This document shows, piece by piece, positions 15,663 through 16,016 of a DNA stretch of 16,016 bases. Under the pieces are notes generated by a model, which was given only the letters and a program-made list of their open reading frames with translations, was not told where the DNA came from and made no database searches. Numbering within the stretch: the stretch's first letter is position 1; the number at the start of each line of letters is the position of its first letter. Made by a program: the position numbers and the translations under genes. The stretch is taken from positions 1 to 16,016 of the forward strand of contig JAEDJT010000034.1 of NCBI GenBank assembly GCA_016296185.1. Reading direction: 5' to 3'. This DNA comes from Bacilli bacterium. GTDB taxonomy: Bacteria; Bacillota_I; Bacilli_A; RF39; UBA660.

Positions 15663-16016
15663 TTACTCAACCCCCACATCTTCATTGTAGAATTTTTCAC
15701 CGCTTATTAAGAATCCGCAATTTATAATAATGATAGCATGTAATATTAATTTAACATACCACTCTTCAACCATTTGAAGATATGCAGCTCTACCGAATAA
15801 TAATTGCATTACCATAACAAGTAAGAAACATGCACAACCGAATGTTAAAAATTTAGTATGGAAAACTGCTCTATCCATTCTATCCTTATAAACACCTTCA
15901 ACTAAGGCATCTATATCCATTGACATAAGTTCTAGAGCTTCACCAGAATCTCTAGCACCTTCTTTAGTAATTTGTAAGAATAATTGATGCATATTCTTAA
16001 CCATATAATATGGATA
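15663..16016 (-). CDS. TadB-like T2SF protein, 3' part only
   Basis: These are the last 117 codons of a gene whose start lies beyond the right edge; the frame stays open through 16016, so the ATG at 16004 is internal. Visible are the end of a cytoplasmic helical domain (KEGARDSGEALELMSMDIDALVEGVYKDRM cut in two: KEGARDSGEALELM and DIDALVEGVYKDRM), then two membrane helices (about 31 to 50 and 62 to 79 residues before and around the GRAAYLQMVEEWYVK loop) and a short polar end, YNEDVGVE. This layout, and its place two bases before the TadC-like gene, fit the C-terminal end of TadB. On its own the fragment is not diagnostic. Confidence 0.65.
   Translation of the reverse strand, partial: YPYYMVKNMHQLFLQITKEGARDSGEALELMSMDIDALVEGVYKDRMDRAVFHTKFLTFGCACFLLVMVMQLLFGRAAYLQMVEEWYVKLILHAIIIINCGFLISGEKFYNEDVGVE

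Noticed and set aside
1..16016. Mycoplasma-type code with TGA as Trp
   Set aside because: Trp is TGG throughout, and TGA ends the trsD-like gene at 7320 and the TadZ-like gene at 12047 exactly where neighbours begin.

Overview
The window is AT-rich DNA, roughly 30% GC by eye, with every credible gene on the minus strand. Shine-Dalgarno sites are strong (AGGAGG, GGGAG, GAGGTG) and promoters are of the sigma-A type. There is a Gram-positive lipoprotein signal, and no outer-membrane component (secretin, VirB7/9/10) is visible. This points to a low-GC Bacillota, probably in or near Bacilli. TGA is a normal stop and Trp is TGG, so this is not a mycoplasma-type code. The species cannot be named from the sequence.

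Read in the direction of transcription (right to left), the window holds two secretion/pilus modules back to back. The first (16016 to about 12047) is Tad/type IV pilus-like: the end of a TadB-like T2SF membrane protein, a TadC-like T2SF protein, then, from its own promoter, a 79-aa Cys-rich pilin, a 76-aa paralogue, two larger TadE/F-like pseudopilins that are paralogues of each other, and a CpaE/TadZ-like protein with a degenerate P-loop.

The second (11984 to 1) is a Gram-positive type IV secretion system (T4SS): a VirB2/TrbC-like two-helix protein with its own consensus promoter and terminator; a paralogue of it starting a new operon; a VirB6/TrbL-like channel protein with a ~540-residue cytoplasmic tail; a PrgI/VirB3-like protein; a TrsD/TraD-like protein; and the VirB4 ATPase, ending at a terminator. 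A new unit follows with a cell-wall hydrolase that joins a SpoIID-type and an NlpC/P60 domain, and a doubly anchored lipoprotein, ending at another terminator. Last comes a VirD4-type coupling ATPase with its own promoter; its 3' end runs off the left edge.

Inferred joint role: the T4SS core (VirB4, VirB6, PrgI, VirD4) moves protein or DNA across the membrane, the SpoIID-NlpC/P60 protein opens the wall, and the adjacent Tad-like pilus may provide contact with a target. No relaxase, integrase, prepilin peptidase or TadA-type ATPase lies in the window, so conjugation versus effector delivery cannot be decided here. There is no gene-free stretch over 300 bases; the short gaps hold the promoters and terminators listed.
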